Below are positions 22,807 to 32,567 of a stretch of DNA of 35,013 bases, piece by piece. Numbering within the stretch: the stretch's first letter is position 1; every line of letters starts with the position of its first letter. The DNA comes from Candidatus Glassiibacteriota bacterium (GTDB lineage Bacteria > Gemmatimonadota > Glassbacteria > GWA2-58-10). The DNA lies in the NCBI GenBank assembly GCA_016934095.1, contig JAFGTO010000276.1:1-35013 (forward strand). The letters are read 5' to 3'. A model generated the notes under the pieces. It saw only the letters and a program-made list of their open reading frames with translations, ran no database searches and was not told where the DNA came from. The translations under genes were made by a program, and so were the position numbers.

Positions 22807-22849
22807 AAATTCCCCCTGATGAGCTTAGTTGAATGTGAAGCTGTTGGCT

Positions 22850-22876
22850 GGCGGGCTCCCGTAGCGGGAGCCCGCC
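22850..22876 (-). terminator. Strong GC hairpin between two secreted-protein genes
   Basis: GGCGGGCTCCCG (22850-22861) pairs perfectly with CGGGAGCCCGCC (22865-22876) around a 3-nt loop, 16 nt after the stop at 22893. There is no T-run. It may attenuate or stabilise the mRNA rather than fully terminate, because the next gene starts only 44 nt later without an obvious promoter. Confidence 0.55.
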
Positions 22877-22892
22877 GCCATTCGTCAGTTCC

Positions 22893-25800
22893 TCACTTAA
22901 GGATAACCATCTTCCTGACCGCCGAAAAATCGCCGGCTTTCATTCTGTAGAAATAAACACCGGAGGAAACAACCCTTCCGCCCGCATCACGACCGTCCCA
23001 ATTCACCGTGTATCTTCCGGCGTCCTTTAGCTCATCAACCAGGGTAACAACCTTCTGTCCACGGATATTGTAAACATCCAGAACAACCCTTAACGCACCG
23101 GCCGATTCAGGCAACTCATAGCTGATCGTGGTGGAAGGGTTGAACGGATTCGGGCTGTTCTGAGCCAGCATAAAGGCCTTGGGTAAAACCGCCGCTGCAC
23201 TCACCTTGGCCGTTTCACTTCCGTAGACTTTACCGGTCAGGTCAGCAACCTCTACCCGTTCAAGACTGAGCTTGGCTTCCTCGAAACTCGCTCCCTCGAA
23301 CAAGACCTGGAACAATTCCCCTTCCAGCTCGGCAGGCACAAAACCGCTCCCCATATTGATGACATCCACTACAAGCTCGCCATCCAGGAAGAACGGTTTG
23401 ATCATCGCCGTGCTCGGCAGGGAACGGCCCAACTTCACGTCAGCCACCTTGTAAGTATTGTCGTAGCTGAAAGTGAAGCGCGCCACAATTATCTCGAAAT
23501 TGCTGTCCAGTCTGACCAGAGCGGCTCCCTCAGGCACGTTAGCATCGGTCAGGTCCTGCGCCGAGGCCAGCATGCTGCTGCAGTCCACAGTCTGTTCCAG
23601 CAGGTAGCTGATCAGATCTGCCAGATCCTGCAGGGAAGGCGGCACCGTGGCTACCAGGTAGGCGTAGAGGTCGCGCACGTCAATTACACCATCGCCGTTT
23701 AGGTCCCGTGGGTCTCTGGCGGAAATCGTAATCGCGCCGTTAATCACCCCGACAGAGATGGTGTTCGCATCCGGGTCCGAGAGCGAGACCTCCGCAAGCT
23801 CGACCGGGATCACCTCGCCCGGCAGGGCATCCGCATAGACCGAGAAGGTAACCTTGAACAGCATTTTATCGGCGCCTGCGGCAATCGGGTTGGAGAAGGA
23901 GAAATCAACCAGGCTGACCGCAAGCACACCGCTGGTATTGGCCCCGGCTATTTCCACGCCGACCGGAGTCATACTGGCGGCATCCGCACCGAGAGCAGTT
24001 GCGGTAATCTGCAGCTTCTCCGGGTCGAACACCACCTGGAAGCTCGCCCCTGCCACATCGACCTGAGTGGTCGACAGCACATCCAGGATAGCGCTTCCGC
24101 CTTTGCTGGTCGTGGCGCTGGTAATCTTCACCACGCCCTCGGCCACTCCCAGTATACCGTCCATGGTATACACCGGGATGGAATTGGCATCCGCATCGGA
24201 GAGCGAGGCCTCATCCACCGGCAGGGTCAGCTCGTATTCCATACCCGGAGTCGCATCCTCCGGGATCATGAAAGTAACCACGAACAGGTCGGTAACCGCG
24301 CCGGCTGCGATCTGCTTGCTGAAACTGAAGTCCACCAGGGAAACCTTCAGCTCACCCGTGCTGTTGGCTTCCTCGAGATCCACCCCGACAGCGGTGAATT
24401 CGTCGGGTATCCCGGCGGCTTTCTCCGCCGCGGTTATCTGGACTTTAGTCTGGTCGAAAGCCAGGGTGAACCCTGCCCCGGCAACGTCTGCTTCATCGGA
24501 ATAGACCTGGATCGTTACGTCCGCTTCCATGCCGGGCATGTCGAAAGCATCGACCACCTTGAAATAGCTCTCCGCCACTACCGGGGCTACTGGCGTGGCA
24601 GTCACCATCGCAGCTTCGGACTTGTCTCCGTCGGTATCGTAGGCGTAGAATATATAGGTATAGGTAACCCCGTTTTCCACGTCGGTATCGGACAGCGACT
24701 CCGGCTGCTCGGCCATTCCCATGCCGTCCACCACCATCACCGAATCAGTGTCGCCTGCCGCCCGGCGGTAGGCCCTGACATAATCGATCACGGCATTGGT
24801 CTTGTCGGCAGGGTTGGTCCAGCTTATCTCGACCAGCTGGTCCCCGACTACCACGTCATCCTGGGAAACGACCACCTTGTCGGGATAAACAGTCGGCAAA
24901 GGCGGCAGAGGAGAGAAAGGACCGACCGTAGTCGCGCCCTTGGTGTTGCCTGAAACGTCCCAGGTCTGGAACGAATAGGAATACCCCTCTTCGGCATCCA
25001 GGTCGACATCGCTCCAGGTGCTGATCAACTCCCCGGATTCCTTGCTGTTGAACAGAGTATCGACCGCACCCGTTCCTGCCTCGGTCCTCACCAGGGTTAG
25101 CAGGTCGAGGTCCAGGTCTGTCGGGTTGTCCCAGGTCAAATCAATCCGGCCTACTCCGATAGTGGCCTCGATGTTTCTGACCGAATCGGGCGGAGTTACA
25201 TCGACCGCGACTATGGTGAAATAACCCTCATCCGGGCTGATAGTCTTATATTCAGGCACGAATTCGGCGTTCATCACGGTGGCTTCACCACTGGACTTGA
25301 TCGAGGCCTTGTCGCCGGCCGTCATCGCACCGGTGGCGGTAAGCTGCAGGCTCAACAACTGTCGGGCCGTACCGCCTGCGGTGATGCTGTTCTCCTTACC
25401 CGTGTCGAACATCCCTATCCTGATGCTGTCCGCATAGGTACTGACAGCCGTATCCTCAGGAGTGTCGGCTTCCCAGATATCACCGTTGAAAGTCAGCGAG
25501 CCGGCGACATACTCCAGCGAGTCCGAGTCGAACTCGATGAGCATGTCAAGGCCGGCAACCGCTGCCTTGTTGGATATCTTGATGATGACCCTCTGGGTGG
25601 ACCCTACTCCACCGCTGACATCCACGACTTCGAACTCGTAGGCGCCACGGACGAAAAACACACCCTTCTGTATGTCGGTCGGACTGACCGTAACGTACTG
25701 CGGGATGAATTCTTCGTCTACAATGGTAACTTCTCCGGTCGCATCGATACTGTCGTAGGCGGCTGTGGCATCCTCATTGACATGCAGGATGAACTCGAAG

Positions 25801-27041
25801 GCCAGCTTTTCCTCCGTGCCTGCCGCGATAGTACTTTCGCCGACCGAAGCGGCGCTCACCGTCAGAGAACCGTCTCCCGGGGTGATATTAGTTTCGACAT
25901 CAGAAGGATCGCCCGAGAAGATATCCGCCATAACATCGACGTCGGTCTCACTGACAGTGTACTGGTCCTCGTCGAAGGTCAATCCGACCTCGTAGCCTAC
26001 AATCGCATCCGCGTTCTTCAAGTAGACCCTTACCGTGTCCGAGCCTTCGGGGTTTGCAGTAGCGTCCCTGCTGATCCTCAGGCTGAACTTACCGACAATA
26101 TCTACGTTACCGTTAATAACACTGGGAGTGTTATAGACCGGCTCGAAAGTATCCGTAAGCGTGTTCACGGTCGGGTCTGTTATATCTAATGCATTAAATG
26201 GCCCGGCAGTTGCAGTAGCAGCTGTCTTCATGGAAATCTTCGCGATCCACTGGCTGACCGCCGAGACCGGTATAGAGGCTTCTTCCCAGGTATAGAGGAC
26301 GAGCTTGATCTTGCCGTCGGCTGCCTCGGAAGAGTCAACCTCGAACTCGGGGGTGCCGTTCTGCCAGATATCCGGGTTTATCTCGACGTCGTAGTTGAAT
26401 TCCACCTGGGTGGGAGTGTAAGAAAGGTAGAATTCGAGCCCGACAACGTCCTCCGCGTTTTTCATATATATCGGCACTTCGAACGACATCCCCAGGCTGG
26501 TCTCGACACTGTCCGCCTCGAGGATAAACTTGCTGAGGACATTCACCGCTCCGTCCGTCAGATCAGCCACCGTATTATAGACCGGCAGGAAATCCGTCGA
26601 CAGTCCCACGAAATCCGCCGTGGGGGAGATAACAACGTCTCCCGGTAAAAGTCCCTCAGGAATATTCATCTGGATCGTGAATAGTTCTTTCGGAGTACTT
26701 GTCTCCACCAGGGGTGATTCCTCGGCCATGGTGTAGAATACCACCTTGACCTGGCCGGGCGTCGTCGTATCCACCTCCGGTGCATCAGCGGTCCAAACCT
26801 CCGGGTTGTGCACTATGCTTCCCCACTCGTATCCCAACGAGTCGGCATTGAAGGAAAGCGTAATTTCAGCCCCCGGATAAACCGTGTCGGTAGTTACGTA
26901 CACTTTCACCATAACGCTGCTGCCCGAGAATCCCTCACTATCCTCCACAATCACAGCGTTAGCCCCGTACAGACTGCCTCCGGTTAACAATAAAAATAAA
27001 GCTAGCACTCCTGCCAGGCTTAGAAGCCTTTTAAGTTTCAT
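22893..27041 (-). CDS. Giant secreted multi-cohesin-like scaffold with dockerin-like and T9SS sorting domains
   Basis: This 1382-residue protein has a signal peptide (1-27) and at least six cohesin-like beta-sandwich repeats. Four lie at about 28-615, each ending near F-x-P-x-Y-x-T. Two fibronectin type III-like domains follow (about 620-820). Repeats five and six (about 822-1110) are nearly alike, sharing VSLVDFSFS and SLSD-DAN. A dockerin-like calcium-loop segment comes next (DLNGDGVIDVRDLYAYL, near 1115-1130), then a further cohesin-like region. The FlgD-like/T9SS domain is at about 1289-1382 (NSPNPFNPSTTI, ending RKMVILK). GGGGAGG sits before ATG 27041. By analogy with cellulosome scaffoldins it may hold dockerin-bearing partners on the cell surface. 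No enzyme domain is visible, and cohesin identity is judged from pattern only. Confidence 0.85.
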   Translation of the reverse strand: MKLKRLLSLAGVLALFLLLTGGSLYGANAVIVEDSEGFSGSSVMVKVYVTTDTVYPGAEITLSFNADSLGYEWGSIVHNPEVWTADAPEVDTTTPGQVKVVFYTMAEESPLVETSTPKELFTIQMNIPEGLLPGDVVISPTADFVGLSTDFLPVYNTVADLTDGAVNVLSKFILEADSVETSLGMSFEVPIYMKNAEDVVGLEFYLSYTPTQVEFNYDVEINPDIWQNGTPEFEVDSSEAADGKIKLVLYTWEEASIPVSAVSQWIAKISMKTAATATAGPFNALDITDPTVNTLTDTFEPVYNTPSVINGNVDIVGKFSLRISRDATANPEGSDTVRVYLKNADAIVGYEVGLTFDEDQYTVSETDVDVMADIFSGDPSDVETNITPGDGSLTVSAASVGESTIAAGTEEKLAFEFILHVNEDATAAYDSIDATGEVTIVDEEFIPQYVTVSPTDIQKGVFFVRGAYEFEVVDVSGGVGSTQRVIIKISNKAAVAGLDMLIEFDSDSLEYVAGSLTFNGDIWEADTPEDTAVSTYADSIRIGMFDTGKENSITAGGTARQLLSLQLTATGAMTAGDKASIKSSGEATVMNAEFVPEYKTISPDEGYFTIVAVDVTPPDSVRNIEATIGVGRIDLTWDNPTDLDLDLLTLVRTEAGTGAVDTLFNSKESGELISTWSDVDLDAEEGYSYSFQTWDVSGNTKGATTVGPFSPLPPLPTVYPDKVVVSQDDVVVGDQLVEISWTNPADKTNAVIDYVRAYRRAAGDTDSVMVVDGMGMAEQPESLSDTDVENGVTYTYIFYAYDTDGDKSEAAMVTATPVAPVVAESYFKVVDAFDMPGMEADVTIQVYSDEADVAGAGFTLAFDQTKVQITAAEKAAGIPDEFTAVGVDLEEANSTGELKVSLVDFSFSKQIAAGAVTDLFVVTFMIPEDATPGMEYELTLPVDEASLSDADANSIPVYTMDGILGVAEGVVKITSATTSKGGSAILDVLSTTQVDVAGASFQVVFDPEKLQITATALGADAASMTPVGVEIAGANTSGVLAVSLVDFSFSNPIAAGADKMLFKVTFSVYADALPGEVIPVELAEVSLSDPDANTISVGVINGAITISARDPRDLNGDGVIDVRDLYAYLVATVPPSLQDLADLISYLLEQTVDCSSMLASAQDLTDANVPEGAALVRLDSNFEIIVARFTFSYDNTYKVADVKLGRSLPSTAMIKPFFLDGELVVDVINMGSGFVPAELEGELFQVLFEGASFEEAKLSLERVEVADLTGKVYGSETAKVSAAAVLPKAFMLAQNSPNPFNPSTTISYELPESAGALRVVLDVYNIRGQKVVTLVDELKDAGRYTVNWDGRDAGGRVVSSGVYFYRMKAGDFSAVRKMVILK

Positions 27042-27175
27042 ATCTAAACCTCCCCGTCTCCTGACGAGCCGATATAAGAGGTAACTTCAACATATGCTTT
27101 TATCCCGTGAGTAAAGGTTACAATTATGTGATCAATATACGGAAAACGGACAATAATGATATTTCTTTGCTTAAA
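27042..27175 (-). promoter_or_regulatory. Leader region of the 22893-27041 gene
   Basis: This stretch follows a strong terminator, so a promoter for the scaffold gene should lie here. AT-rich segments such as TATATT and ATAATT are present, but no -35/-10 pair with good spacing stands out. The ribosome site GGGGAGG at about 27050-27056 is clear. Confidence 0.3.
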
Positions 27176-27211
27176 AAGAGTGCCGAATTCATGGAAGAAT
27201 TCGGCACTCTT
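27176..27211 (-). terminator. Intrinsic terminator of the 1639-residue secreted protein gene
   Basis: A perfect 15-bp stem (27176-27190 with 27197-27211) with a 6-nt loop is followed on the minus strand by a short T-run. It lies 18 nt past the stop at 27230. The AAGAGTGCCGAATTC arm is fully mirrored. Confidence 0.85.
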
Positions 27212-27229
27212 CCCAGCATTGTCAACTCC

Positions 27230-30200
27230 TTACTTCAGAATGACCATCTTCCGGGTCTTGCTGAACTCACCGGCCTGAATCCGGTAGAAGTAGACACCGG
27301 AAGCCACGAAACGGCCATTATTGTCCTTACCGTCCCACTCGATCTTGTAGGAGCCTTCATCCATCGTCTCACTGGCCAGGGTGCGTACGAGCTGGCCGCG
27401 GATGTTGTAGACATTGAGACGGACGAACGCTTCCTTACCTTCCGGGATATCGAAAGCAATAGTCGTCGACGGGTTGAACGGGTTCGGATAGTTCTGACCG
27501 AGTGCAAAAGCCTTCGGCAGGATGGCTTTCGGAGACAGAGCCTCGCCGTTGATCTCCGCGGCGACATCCGGCTCAAACCCTGCTTCGAGCAGAGAAATCT
27601 CGCCTTCGCCGTCGAACTTCTCACCGACAGCCGAGACCGGGATGGTCAGGATCGCGCCGTTACCGGTGGAGATCGGACGGCCCTTGATGTTGATGACCAC
27701 TATGCTGTAAATACCTTCGGTTTCGTTGTTGGCGAAGTGGACATCAACTCCCTCGAGCCGCTGCGCGGCCTTTACCTCACCGAAGACGAACTTGTCGGTA
27801 TCGTACTTCACCCGCAGGGCGGCAAAGTTCAGGCTGCCCTGGTTCTCCAGGTTAATGGAGAGAGTCGCGGTGGCCTTGTCAATCGCTTCGTAAGCCATCG
27901 ACAGCTTGGCGGAACGATCCTGCTCTTCAGCAGCCGAGGCGAGCAAGGTGGTGGATCCACCTCTCCAGAGCGCCAGGACGGCCGTAATATCGGCAGGCTC
28001 GAACACCCAGTTGGCATCGCGGTCCAGGCCCAGGTAATCGATGAGCCTGTAGGTGATGGCCGGCGGGTCTTTCAGGAACAGGTAGACCGTACGGATCAGG
28101 TCGCCGACCTTGACTGCGTCAGCGGTAAGATCCTGCTTACCGGCTTTCGGCGAGACCGTGTAGGTGCCACCCATATCGTCCGTGGTATCGGTCCAGGTCA
28201 TGGTGGTGTCCAGGCCGACATCGATGACATCGATATCGTAAACCACCGTGGTCCCGAGCTTCTGCGCCGGGATAAGACCCGTAAACCTGACCGAGTCCTC
28301 AGTGGCCGTGGACACTTCCAGGGTGTCGACCACTGCGGTATCGCTGGTGGCCGCAGCGGCGTAAGTGCCGTCCTCCTGCAGCTCGAGCGCCGTAGTGATC
28401 GCCCGCAGGTAAACTATCTTCACGTACTCGGCATCACTGACGTCCGCCGTGATAGTCACACCGACGAGGGTATCCTGCACCAGCGCCGCCGGCGGGCTCT
28501 TGAAGTTGACAACCGAGGGACCTGTTATGACAACAGGGCTGGTGGAAACATTGAACTCCACCGCAGTGATCCCGGTGTTGGTCGGGACATCCACCTCCAC
28601 CGTGATCTCGTCGCTGGTTCCGGCTGTGAGCTTGGCCATGGCCTTGCCCTCGGCATTGGTTACCACCGACAGAGTATCGTTAGGCGTGGCCACGGTAACA
28701 CCCATGCTGTCCCTGAAAGTACCCGAACCGGAGGATACCACGTAACGCACCACGGAATCCGGCAACACGTTGCCGAAGGTGTCTTTCAGCAGTACCGTGA
28801 GAGACGAATCCACCACGGCCCCGGTGTTGGCTTTCTGCACCCCGAGGGGCTCGACAATAGTCAGCGAGCCGATAGTGGTGGGCTTCACTGTGACCAGCAC
28901 CGAGTCGCGTATGGTGGACTTGGCCGAATCGATCACCACCAGGTAATAGTCGGCAGCATACTTGGGTGTGATAAAGATGCTGTCGACGAGCGCGTACTTG
29001 GTCCCCGATGTCGCTAGCGTGTCATAGCTAACCCACAGCGAGTCGTACATGTGGCCGCCGTGGCCGGCTGTAGTACGCTGACGGACCGCGGTGTGCGCAC
29101 CGGTAAGGGTGGTGTCCGCGGACTTGAAGATCAAGCCCCTGTTGCCGGAGCCCATGTTCTTCACGTTACCGTGCCTGTCGCCGAGGAACACCTTGTACAT
29201 GTACTCCTGACCGGCAATCAGGGTGTCCTTGGTCTGGGTGATGCCGCTGCTGAAGTACTTGGGTACGGCAAGCGTGGTGCCGCCGGGGTTCTTCAGCTTG
29301 AGACCGCCGAAAGAGGCGTCTCCAGGCGCCCAGGCTGCATTGTTATGAGCCCAGACCGGGCTGGCCTTGGTGGCCACCTGCACCCCGTAGGAGGTGTCGC
29401 TCTTGGTCGGGTTGACAAAACCCTTGAGCCTGATATAGTAGTAGTCGTTTTCGTTCGCCTTGACCGAGACGACCACACCGATCGAGTCCTCCAAGCCTTC
29501 GCCGCCCTGCCCGATCGCCACGGCGTCGTAGTAGTTGACGTTGTCAACCGAGCATTCGACATCTTCCTTGGTGATACCCACAGGGATACCGGCTCCGTCC
29601 GGCAGGCTCATGAACTTGATGTAAGCCAGGCTGTCGGACCGGTTAGGTTCGATGATATTGTCGGTGGGTACCTTGAATTTCACCACCAGGCCGTTGTTCA
29701 GCACTGCTCCGGCCGTGTCCGCCGCGCTCGTAAAGGAGAAAGCGCTGACATTAGTCACGCTGTCGATGAGCGTGGGGCTCAGCAGGGTGAACAGCCCGAG
29801 GTCCGTAGACACGTCGGCCGGGGCCGCACCGTATTTGCCGGCCAGTCTGCCCGGCTTGTGGATCATGGTGAGGCGGTAGTTCACGCCCTGGTACTTCAGG
29901 CGCAGGCCCATGTCGTTGGCGCCCGAGCCGCCGAGGTTCAGGCGGCTGGAGTCCGCGCGCTCGAAGTCATAGTCATAGATAAAGGACGGGTCGGCCTTGG
30001 CGTTGGCATCGGCAATGTTGCCGCGCCCGGCGCTGCCGGTTAGGGTCATCGAGTCGATCTTGATCGAGTCGTTGGTGGTAGCACTAGCGTAATTGCCATA
30101 GCCCAGCGGGTCCACGCCATCGATCTTGAAGTTGATGGCGTTCAACACGCCGGCGGTGCTGGCTACGCTGACACCGTCCAGGAAGCCTGCATCGTAAAGC

Positions 30201-32149
30201 AGGTCCATGTTGGAAACATAGTTGTACGCCGTATCCAGTGCGAAGATCGGCAGCTCCACCGGGATACGCGCACCCTTGACCACCTCTCCGTCATCGATGG
30301 CCGTCTGCAGGTTGGCGGAAAACGTCGAGAGCTCCCAGGCGACCGGCGGGCTGGGCTCGACCGTAATCAGCGCGCTGTCGCGGACATCCGGGGTGCTCTG
30401 TGCGTAGACCACTACCCGGATCGCCTCGTTGTTGGGATGCGAGGTGGTGCCGTAATAGCGCACACTGCTGAAAGTCAGCACACCGCTGGAGCTCGTGGTG
30501 GCGTCGGCACCCTTGATCGTGTCGGCGACGAAAATATCCGTGCCGCTGGGATCCAGGAAATGGGTGGCCGGCCGATCGAAATCGCCGATGGACGTGCCGT
30601 CGTGGAGGATGCCGGTCATGGTCGAGTTCTGTGTCCAGCCGGTAATCTCCCCGTAGTCGTCTGAGTCGCCGTCATCGTCGTAAGTCAGGGTCAGGTAGCG
30701 GAGCTCGAAAACCAGCTTGTCGGTCTCCGTCCCGACATCCTTGGCGGCGAACAAGTCGCCGAATTTGTCCTTGATCGTCAGCGTGGCTGCGCCGGTGGTG
30801 CTCAGCGGCAGGCCGTTGTAATACGGGTTCTGGGTACCCAGGGCCGTTACTTCCGGCATGGTCAGCACGATCTCGCCGATCAGGTCGCTGACATCGGATT
30901 CGTAGAGCACTCTCCGGATGGTCACCGTGCGGTTGGCAGGCACACCGAGCAGGGTGCCCGCAGACTGCCTGGAGGCATCTTTGGAACCCAGGTTAATGGT
31001 AATGGAAATCGTATCGCCCTCTTCCACGGCGGTGGCCGTGGTCAGCTTGACGCCGAGGGTGTAAGGATAAGGCGATGCAGTGCGTGGAGTGGTGTTGCCC
31101 AGGAACAGCGGCACGTTGATCAGGTCATCGTTTTCCTTGGCCCTGACCGCCCAGGTATTGGTGCCGTTAATATCCACCTGCTGGTAGAGTTTACCAGTCG
31201 CGGCACCGCCGGCAGTACTGTCAAGCAAGGCGTTGCTGCTGAAAGACGAATGAAAAGCTGCGCCCGAGCCCTGGAACCTGATCTTGTTCCCGGCGCCCAG
31301 GGTATCCAGCAGCGCCTGCGGGACTGAGGCTACACCGTTGTTGACCAGGCGCGAGGTGAAAGTTCCCACGCTGCTGCCCACCGAGATGATCAGCGAGTCG
31401 TCGGTGTCGTCGAAGAAGTCCCGGACGAAGTTGCCGAAGCGGTCGACCACCATGATCGAGTCGCCGCCCGGCCAGTACTGCCCGCTGACGAAGCCCCCGA
31501 TGGAGGAGTTGTAATAGACACTGTCGGCGGCGTCGTTGGAAATGTAGAAGCTCGTGCTGTCCTGGAAGGTCGTGGTCAGGTCGCTGTGCTTGAATTTGAC
31601 CAGCATGTTGCCCTGGTCGTCCGTACCGTTGTAGCTGTACCTGTTTATCCCGGTGACGGAGCTACCATGGTAGAGGCCGCTCACGAATTCCACGTCATAC
31701 CTGGCGTACGAATTCCAGTCGCGGTGGGCGGTGATCACGATAACAGGCGGTGTGGAGGCACTGTAGCTGGACCCCAGCGGGTTGCCTGTCACCTGGATAT
31801 TGGCGGCGGGAACATAGTTGGTGACAATGTTCTCCGCAGAAAAGGTATAAGTGACCAGGATACCTTCATCTTCGAGCTCTTCCTGGTCGGTAACCGTCCC
31901 CTCGGGGAAAGTAAACCTATAAGTCGTAACGTCCTTGGCCTGGCTGCCCGCTTCCCAGGTAAATTTCCATAACGCCGGATGCCCTACCGTGTCTTCCCTG
32001 GCTGTAGTTGTAGTCCTGTAAGGAGCACCAGTCAGGTCGTTCTTCAATAGGAAGTCCACCGTAGTGGCATCGGAAAGCTGAGCAAAGAGGTTGGTACTGA
32101 ATAGTCCCAGTAACATAACGAGTGTACTGGCCAGAAAACGAGATTTCAT
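27230..32149 (-). CDS. Giant secreted surface protein with Ig-like, dockerin-like, cohesin-like and T9SS sorting domains
   Basis: From ATG 32149 the protein has 1639 residues; AAGGGGG lies 9 nt upstream. It starts with a standard signal peptide, MKSRFLASTLVMLLGLFS, cleaved near NLFAQ. An ATG at 32224, also with a G-rich site upstream, would add 25 residues before the hydrophobic core. Most of the length is beta-rich sequence I do not recognise. Segments ending in RDSALITVEP and RDSVLVTVKP mark Ig-like units, and a Big-1/invasin-like domain is likely near 1090-1200. A degenerate dockerin-like segment (DRDANWVFEPADITAVL, near 1375) is followed by a cohesin-like region (about 1415-1535) and a FlgD-like/T9SS domain (about 1543-1639, NYPNPFNPSTTI, ending RKMVILK). 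A structural surface role is inferred. Confidence 0.85.
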   Translation of the reverse strand: MKSRFLASTLVMLLGLFSTNLFAQLSDATTVDFLLKNDLTGAPYRTTTTAREDTVGHPALWKFTWEAGSQAKDVTTYRFTFPEGTVTDQEELEDEGILVTYTFSAENIVTNYVPAANIQVTGNPLGSSYSASTPPVIVITAHRDWNSYARYDVEFVSGLYHGSSVTGINRYSYNGTDDQGNMLVKFKHSDLTTTFQDSTSFYISNDAADSVYYNSSIGGFVSGQYWPGGDSIMVVDRFGNFVRDFFDDTDDSLIISVGSSVGTFTSRLVNNGVASVPQALLDTLGAGNKIRFQGSGAAFHSSFSSNALLDSTAGGAATGKLYQQVDINGTNTWAVRAKENDDLINVPLFLGNTTPRTASPYPYTLGVKLTTATAVEEGDTISITINLGSKDASRQSAGTLLGVPANRTVTIRRVLYESDVSDLIGEIVLTMPEVTALGTQNPYYNGLPLSTTGAATLTIKDKFGDLFAAKDVGTETDKLVFELRYLTLTYDDDGDSDDYGEITGWTQNSTMTGILHDGTSIGDFDRPATHFLDPSGTDIFVADTIKGADATTSSSGVLTFSSVRYYGTTSHPNNEAIRVVVYAQSTPDVRDSALITVEPSPPVAWELSTFSANLQTAIDDGEVVKGARIPVELPIFALDTAYNYVSNMDLLYDAGFLDGVSVASTAGVLNAINFKIDGVDPLGYGNYASATTNDSIKIDSMTLTGSAGRGNIADANAKADPSFIYDYDFERADSSRLNLGGSGANDMGLRLKYQGVNYRLTMIHKPGRLAGKYGAAPADVSTDLGLFTLLSPTLIDSVTNVSAFSFTSAADTAGAVLNNGLVVKFKVPTDNIIEPNRSDSLAYIKFMSLPDGAGIPVGITKEDVECSVDNVNYYDAVAIGQGGEGLEDSIGVVVSVKANENDYYYIRLKGFVNPTKSDTSYGVQVATKASPVWAHNNAAWAPGDASFGGLKLKNPGGTTLAVPKYFSSGITQTKDTLIAGQEYMYKVFLGDRHGNVKNMGSGNRGLIFKSADTTLTGAHTAVRQRTTAGHGGHMYDSLWVSYDTLATSGTKYALVDSIFITPKYAADYYLVVIDSAKSTIRDSVLVTVKPTTIGSLTIVEPLGVQKANTGAVVDSSLTVLLKDTFGNVLPDSVVRYVVSSGSGTFRDSMGVTVATPNDTLSVVTNAEGKAMAKLTAGTSDEITVEVDVPTNTGITAVEFNVSTSPVVITGPSVVNFKSPPAALVQDTLVGVTITADVSDAEYVKIVYLRAITTALELQEDGTYAAAATSDTAVVDTLEVSTATEDSVRFTGLIPAQKLGTTVVYDIDVIDVGLDTTMTWTDTTDDMGGTYTVSPKAGKQDLTADAVKVGDLIRTVYLFLKDPPAITYRLIDYLGLDRDANWVFEPADITAVLALWRGGSTTLLASAAEEQDRSAKLSMAYEAIDKATATLSINLENQGSLNFAALRVKYDTDKFVFGEVKAAQRLEGVDVHFANNETEGIYSIVVINIKGRPISTGNGAILTIPVSAVGEKFDGEGEISLLEAGFEPDVAAEINGEALSPKAILPKAFALGQNYPNPFNPSTTIAFDIPEGKEAFVRLNVYNIRGQLVRTLASETMDEGSYKIEWDGKDNNGRFVASGVYFYRIQAGEFSKTRKMVILK

Positions 32150-32436
32150 AAGAGTTTTCCCCCTTCGAGAGTTAAAAGAAAGAACCGTTTTGCTGGTGGG
32201 CAAAGATGGTTGGCTTTGCTTCATAGACATTCCCCCCGTGGCTGGAATTGAAAGTTTACCCTGTGTCAAACCTGAATTAATTCTTACGAACATCTAAAGA
32301 AATATTGTATAAAATTCTAAACGCATTCCTCCTTTTCTCCGCCGTTTAGAAAAAAAGCCGGCAGAATGTAATTGCAGAAACACCAAGAGGTTAGGAATTG
32401 TCAGCGTATACATCGAAAATCAGGAAATCCCAAATT
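32150..32436 (-). promoter_or_regulatory. Long 5' leader of the 1639-residue protein gene
   Basis: From the expected transcription start near 32436 to ATG 32149 the leader is about 287 nt. It contains an AGGAGG near 32328-32334 far from any good ORF, a run of T flanked by GCCG/CGGC, and a possible small stem ATTCC/GGAAT near 32230-32255. ACAGGGTAAAC and AGCAAAGCC in it recall parts of the cyclic di-GMP-I riboswitch, but the rest of that fold is not evident. I see no confident riboswitch. Confidence 0.35.
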
Positions 32437-32442
32437 GGTTTA

Positions 32443-32471
32443 ATTATATACTCCTTTCAAAAATTTGTCAA
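32443..32471 (-). promoter_or_regulatory. Near-perfect consensus sigma-70 promoter
   Basis: On the minus strand TTGACA (32466-32471) and TATAAT (32443-32448) are both perfect and are 17 nt apart. A second TTGACA lies at 32479-32484, 13 nt further upstream. It drives the 1639-residue secreted protein gene and sits directly after the terminator of the upstream gene. Confidence 0.85.
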
Positions 32472-32485
32472 GAATTTTTGTCAAG

Positions 32486-32518
32486 AAAAAAAGCGCAAAA
32501 GGTTTTCCGAACCCTTGC
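32486..32518 (-). terminator. Intrinsic terminator of the dockerin-bearing protein gene
   Basis: On the minus strand GCAAGGGTT pairs imperfectly with AACCTTTTGC around a short loop, followed by GC and seven T's (32486-32492). It lies about 50 nt past the stop at 32568 and just upstream of the consensus promoter. Confidence 0.65.
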
Positions 32519-32567
32519 CTGCTGCAAATCTCACAGATTTTCAGCACTTCATAATTGGTTATCAATC

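Noticed and set aside
27107..29017. 636-codon plus-strand frame opposite the giant secreted protein gene
   Set aside because: It covers a terminator and the T9SS domain coding region on the other strand and has no recognisable domain.
32165..32290. Cyclic di-GMP-I (GEMM) riboswitch in the leader of the 1639-residue protein gene
   Set aside because: ACAGGGTAAAC and AGCAAAGCC resemble two conserved GEMM segments, but the GNRA tetraloop stem and the tetraloop-receptor half are not visible. The sequence also reads as open frame.
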